Below are positions 41,944-44,552 of a DNA stretch of 44,552 bases, one piece after another; position 1 is the first letter of the stretch; each line of letters starts with the position of its first letter. The stretch comes from Pseudomonas sp. RGM2987. Its GTDB lineage: Bacteria > Pseudomonadota > Gammaproteobacteria > Pseudomonadales > Pseudomonadaceae. Position numbers and translations under genes: made by a program. The notes beneath the pieces were generated by a model. The model saw only the letters and a program-made list of their open reading frames with translations. It was not told the DNA's origin and ran no database searches. The stretch spans positions 1-44,552 of the forward strand of contig NZ_JALJDX010000182.1 of assembly GCF_022952855.1 (NCBI RefSeq), given 5' to 3'.

Positions 41944-42798
41944 TCAAGCCCCCGCCCACGCCTGCAAACTCAAATGCGCCCGCTCCCCCGGCGCCAGGCA
42001 CAGGCTGTCGGTGCCGCCACTGGCCGCTTCGACGCATACGAACTCGTTGACCTCATCCCAACTGACCCCCAACAACGGCCGAGCGCCGGGATGCCAGACC
42101 ACCGTGTCGGCGCTGTCGCCAGTGTCGATGCACAATTGACGCTGCCAGGCGTGGTCCTTGAGCTGCAACTCGCCTTCGTGCTGGAACACCCGCTGACAAC
42201 CGCCATCGACCCGCAACTCCCCTTCCTGCTGGCAAACCGCACGGTTCAGATGGTCATAACCCTGGGCGCCTTCAAGCCCAGACAGCGCTACCTCACCAAC
42301 GTCACCAATACGCCAATAGGCATGCAACGCCTGGCTCAACTGGCAAGGCAGGCTGTCCTGATGCTCGGTGCTCAGGCGCAGTTCCATGCGTTCGCCCAGG
42401 TCTGCATGCAAGTCCACTTGCCAGTCGCACAGTTGCAACTGCCAGTGCAGATGCACACCGTCGTCGTCACTGCGACTGTCGAGCAGCTTCCAGTCGATCA
42501 AGCGCGCCCAGCCATGGGACGGCCAGGCATTCTCGCTGGGATGACGCCCATACCACGGCCAGCACACCGGCACCCCACCGCGGATCGCACCGACCTGCGG
42601 CCATTTGGCGGCGCACCACAACCAGGGCTTCTGCCCGCGTGGCTGAAAGTGCAGCAACTGCGCGCCCTGGCGACTGAACACCGCTTGGCACAGCGGATGA
42701 TCGATCACCAGCACATCGCGCTGCCGATAGCGCTCCCACGCAAACACCGGGCGCTCGCGCAAGGATCTGAAGAAGCGTTGTAGCGGATGCTCATGCAT
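41944..42798 (-). CDS. D-hexose-6-phosphate mutarotase (YeaD-like)
   Basis: The 284-residue aldose-1-epimerase-fold protein has GGVPVCWPWYGRHPSENAWPSHGWARLIDW (with the catalytic His in SHGWAR), ALHAYWRIGDVGEVALSGLEG and VVWHPGARPLLGVSWDEVNEFVCVEAAS (with the catalytic Glu). These match hexose-6-phosphate mutarotases. It would speed anomer exchange of glucose-6-phosphate, feeding Zwf, which prefers the beta anomer. It sits between oprB and hexR, as in other pseudomonads. No ribosome site stands out before the ATG. Confidence 0.88.
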   Translation of the reverse strand: MHEHPLQRFFRSLRERPVFAWERYRQRDVLVIDHPLCQAVFSRQGAQLLHFQPRGQKPWLWCAAKWPQVGAIRGGVPVCWPWYGRHPSENAWPSHGWARLIDWKLLDSRSDDDGVHLHWQLQLCDWQVDLHADLGERMELRLSTEHQDSLPCQLSQALHAYWRIGDVGEVALSGLEGAQGYDHLNRAVCQQEGELRVDGGCQRVFQHEGELQLKDHAWQRQLCIDTGDSADTVVWHPGARPLLGVSWDEVNEFVCVEAASGGTDSLCLAPGERAHLSLQAWAGA

Positions 42799-42840
42799 GG
42801 GCCGCGGTCCTGGAAATCATTCGATACTCAACTGGCTAAT

Positions 42841-42933
42841 TGTGGCGAGGGAGCTTGCTCCCGCTGGGCTGCAAAGCAGCCCTTTCTTTTGCGATTGCTG
42901 CGCAATCGAGCGGGAGCAAGCTCCCTCGCCACA
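42841..42933. repeat. REPIN-like pair, family B
   Basis: The arms are TGTGGCGAGGGAGCTTGCTC and its inverse. The inner hairpins are GGGCTGCAAAGCAGCCC and GCGATTGCTGCGCAATCG, 93 bp. It lies between the mutarotase start and the oprB end. Confidence 0.88.
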
Positions 42934-42973
42934 AAAGCTGCTTGTCAAAGGTCTGCACCCGCCAGGCACGCCC

Positions 42974-43003
42974 AAAAAAAAGCGGACAGCCTTGGCTGTC
43001 CGC
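42974..43003 (-). terminator. oprB terminator
   Basis: GCGGACAGC-CAAG-GCTGTCCGC is a perfect 9-bp stem followed by eight T on the minus strand. Confidence 0.93.
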
Positions 43004-43041
43004 AAATATGCGCACATAGAGAGGAGCTTATCGCAACAACG

Positions 43042-44388
43042 TTAGAACACCGACTGAATTTTCAGGCCGGCCACCAGGGCGTTGTCGACTTCATCCACGC
43101 CACCTGGGTGGGTGATGTATTGCAGGTTCGGGCGTACGGTCAGCCAGTTGGTCACGTGGACCCCGTAGTTGATCTCGTAGTTGTACTCGGTGCTGCGCAG
43201 CGGTGCGAACAGCGGGTCGTTGTAGTCGGTGACACCGTTGGCCGCGTTGGTCAGCTCAGCGTTTTTCTTCACGTCTTCGTTGACATGGATGCGGGAGAAA
43301 CCGATGCCGACGTCATCTTTAGGACGCGCGTCGAACGGCCCCTTGTACACGAACATCAACGACTGGTAGTTGTCGACGACGTTGGTGTCCTTGTCGTGGA
43401 AGGTCGCGTTGGCGGCGATGTTCAGGCCGCGGGACGCATCACCGTTGTGGGTGGTCAGCTGTTGTTGCGCCACGAACCAGTAGCCGTGCTTGCTGTTGTG
43501 GCTGCGGTAGGCGTTACCGGTGGTGGCGGCGTCGTCGCCATTGTCGTCTTCGCGTACGTCATTGGCATCGGCCGTGCTCTTGTAGTAACCGACGCGGTAT
43601 TCGCCCGGCAGGCTGTTGACCTTCGGCGACCAGACCAGCTCGACCGGGATCACGGTGCCCTTGGTACCGCTGCCGCTGAGTTTGAAGCCGTTACCGTGTT
43701 CCAGTTGCGATGGGTTCTGGTTGTACGCGCCGATCTGCGCATAGAACTCAGGCGTGAGGTTGTACTTGACGCGGATCGCGGCCTGGCTGACTGGCCAGTT
43801 GTACCAGATGCCGGTCGCCCAGTTACCCACCTGGGAGCCGCAGAACGCCAGGTTCTGGAATTCGCACGGGAAGGTGTTGAAGTCTTCGCCTTCGCCGAAG
43901 TAACCGGCCTTGACGTCCAGTTTGCCGTCGAGGAACTGGTGCTTGATCCACAGTTGGGTCAGACGGACCATGTGACCACGGCCGTAGACTTCCTGGGAGG
44001 AGCTCAAGGTGCCGGCACGCGGATCGCCCACGCGGTCGTTGGAGATGTTCTGGCCGTTACGATTGGTCAGTTGGATCTTGGCCTGGGTGTTATCCCAACC
44101 CCAGAGTTTTTGCAGGTCCAGCGCCACGCCCAAACCGAACTGGTCGGCATAACGCGCGGTCTTGTCGTCGTTGTAGCCACCGTGCAGGTTGCCACCCACT
44201 TCACCGACATAGTCAGCCTTGATGTCGATACCCTGCTCGATCAGCCGGGTCCGCTCGCCACCCCAGTCACCCGTCATCCACTGCGAATCGGCGCTGAACG
44301 CGTCGGCAGCCTGTGCGCTACCCACCAGCATCATCGCCGCAACGGCTGACAACTGGCAGATGAGCTGGGCATTGTTTTTCTTCTTCAT
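43042..44388 (-). CDS. oprB: Carbohydrate-selective porin OprB
   Basis: The 448-residue outer-membrane protein has a signal peptide (about 1-27, cut after SAQA) and a beta-barrel with alternating residues. The family N-terminus WMTGDWGGERTRLIEQGIDIKADYVGE and QLWIKHQFLDGKLDVKAGYF are present, and the protein ends in phenylalanine (QSVF), the outer-membrane insertion signal. It admits glucose and other sugars into the periplasm. It is transcribed toward the mutarotase; the usual glucose ABC transporter genes probably lie beyond the right edge. AGGG precedes the ATG, and the leader carries an AACAATAA motif that Crc/Hfq could use. Confidence 0.94.
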   Translation of the reverse strand: MKKKNNAQLICQLSAVAAMMLVGSAQAADAFSADSQWMTGDWGGERTRLIEQGIDIKADYVGEVGGNLHGGYNDDKTARYADQFGLGVALDLQKLWGWDNTQAKIQLTNRNGQNISNDRVGDPRAGTLSSSQEVYGRGHMVRLTQLWIKHQFLDGKLDVKAGYFGEGEDFNTFPCEFQNLAFCGSQVGNWATGIWYNWPVSQAAIRVKYNLTPEFYAQIGAYNQNPSQLEHGNGFKLSGSGTKGTVIPVELVWSPKVNSLPGEYRVGYYKSTADANDVREDDNGDDAATTGNAYRSHNSKHGYWFVAQQQLTTHNGDASRGLNIAANATFHDKDTNVVDNYQSLMFVYKGPFDARPKDDVGIGFSRIHVNEDVKKNAELTNAANGVTDYNDPLFAPLRSTEYNYEINYGVHVTNWLTVRPNLQYITHPGGVDEVDNALVAGLKIQSVF

Positions 44389-44404
44389 CCCTACATCCTC
44401 GTCT

Positions 44405-44412
44405 TTATTGTT
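44405..44412 (-). promoter_or_regulatory. Crc/Hfq-type motif in the oprB leader
   Basis: The mRNA reads AACAATAAAGACGAGG; AACAATAA matches AAYAAYAA and lies about 17-24 nt before the ATG. A further A-rich stretch (AAAAAATAAAAACAG) follows upstream. Confidence 0.5.
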
Positions 44413-44489
44413 ATGAACTGTTTTTATTTTTTCTAACGCGGTTTACAACGATTGCGGTGGATGGTTTCCCATTCACCGCATACCTCTTT

Positions 44490-44515
44490 GTGGGAGCGAG
44501 CCTGCTCGCGATAGC
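44490..44515. repeat. REP element, variant of family A
   Basis: GTGGGAGCGAGCCTGCTCGC followed by GATAGC is the same variant as the arm at 5424-5447. The partner probably lies beyond the right edge. Confidence 0.8.
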
Positions 44516-44552
44516 GGTGTGCCATTCACCCGTACGACGGCAGGCACACCGT

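Noticed and set aside
42787..44349. A 520-codon open frame antisense to oprB
   Set aside because: Shadow frame that includes the family B repeat and the oprB terminator; valine-rich, no domain.
5291..44515. REP clusters read as a CRISPR array
   Set aside because: Repeats are inverted pairs scattered between genes, with no regular spacers and no cas genes.
1..44552. A RAYT transposase or other mobile gene to account for the REPINs
   Set aside because: No such gene is in the window; the source must be elsewhere in the genome.

Overview
This is a 44.5-kb stretch of chromosome from a Pseudomonas, most likely of the P. fluorescens group. Four things support this: high GC with strong third-position bias; many REP elements of the GTGGGAGCGGGC/TTGCTCGCGAA type typical of fluorescent pseudomonads; gene blocks matching P. 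aeruginosa loci as I remember them (argP-argO-sodB-bifA-icmP, fadD1-fadD2-hydrolase-phaJ, gntR-gntK-gntP, oprB/hexR/zwf-pgl-eda); and a small CcoM-like cbb3 oxidase subunit. I see no tRNA, rRNA, transposase, phage gene or CRISPR array.

Layout. 0-1.2 kb: a short ccoM-like gene (too short for ordinary ORF calling) with an ANR/FNR-type box and a terminator, then two small genes of unknown function. 1.2-8.4 kb: rapA, a secreted tandem-Cache protein, a membrane-anchored coiled-coil protein, an NAD-dependent epimerase and argP. 8.5-13.8 kb: argO, sodB, bifA and the imelysin-type lipoprotein icmP behind a perfect inverted repeat resembling a Fur site. 13.9-16.5 kb: a leftward four-gene unit encoding an ECF42-like sigma factor with a SRPBCC protein, a YCII/DGPF protein and a SnoaL-like protein. 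16.6-19.9 kb: a GNAT, a GyrI-like protein, a LysE-type exporter and alaC. 20-23.3 kb: gluconate permease, gluconokinase and the LacI-family repressor GntR, with three matching operators. 23.4-26.3 kb: a GNAT, a second-type peptide deformylase coupled to a YihY/BrkB membrane protein, CsbD and a 125-residue unknown. 26.5-32 kb: tandem fadD1/fadD2 and a divergent hydrolase-phaJ pair. 32-37.7 kb: an AaeXAB-like efflux set, a DUF2383 protein, and a DUF3820-class V aminotransferase pair. 37.9-44.4 kb: eda, pgl, zwf, hexR, a sugar-phosphate mutarotase and the porin OprB.

How it works together. The two sugar blocks feed the Entner-Doudoroff route: OprB admits glucose, GntP and GntK turn gluconate into 6-phosphogluconate, Zwf and Pgl make the same intermediate from glucose-6-phosphate, and Eda cleaves KDPG. 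The window carries two of the local regulators (GntR, HexR) and candidate binding sites for both. A-rich AANAANAA motifs of the Crc/Hfq type lie in the leaders of gntP, zwf, oprB, fadD1 and fadD2, suggesting shared catabolite repression. The fadD/phaJ block links fatty-acid activation to beta-oxidation and possibly to PHA precursors.

The intergenic regions are dominated by two families of roughly 90-130 bp inverted REP pairs (REPIN-like). They sit between convergent or co-directional genes and never between divergent promoters. No obviously new defence or mobile system is present. The most interesting items are the CcoM/ANR unit, the ECF42 operon, the triple GntR operator layout, the candidate Crc/Hfq motif set and the multi-hairpin second REPIN family.
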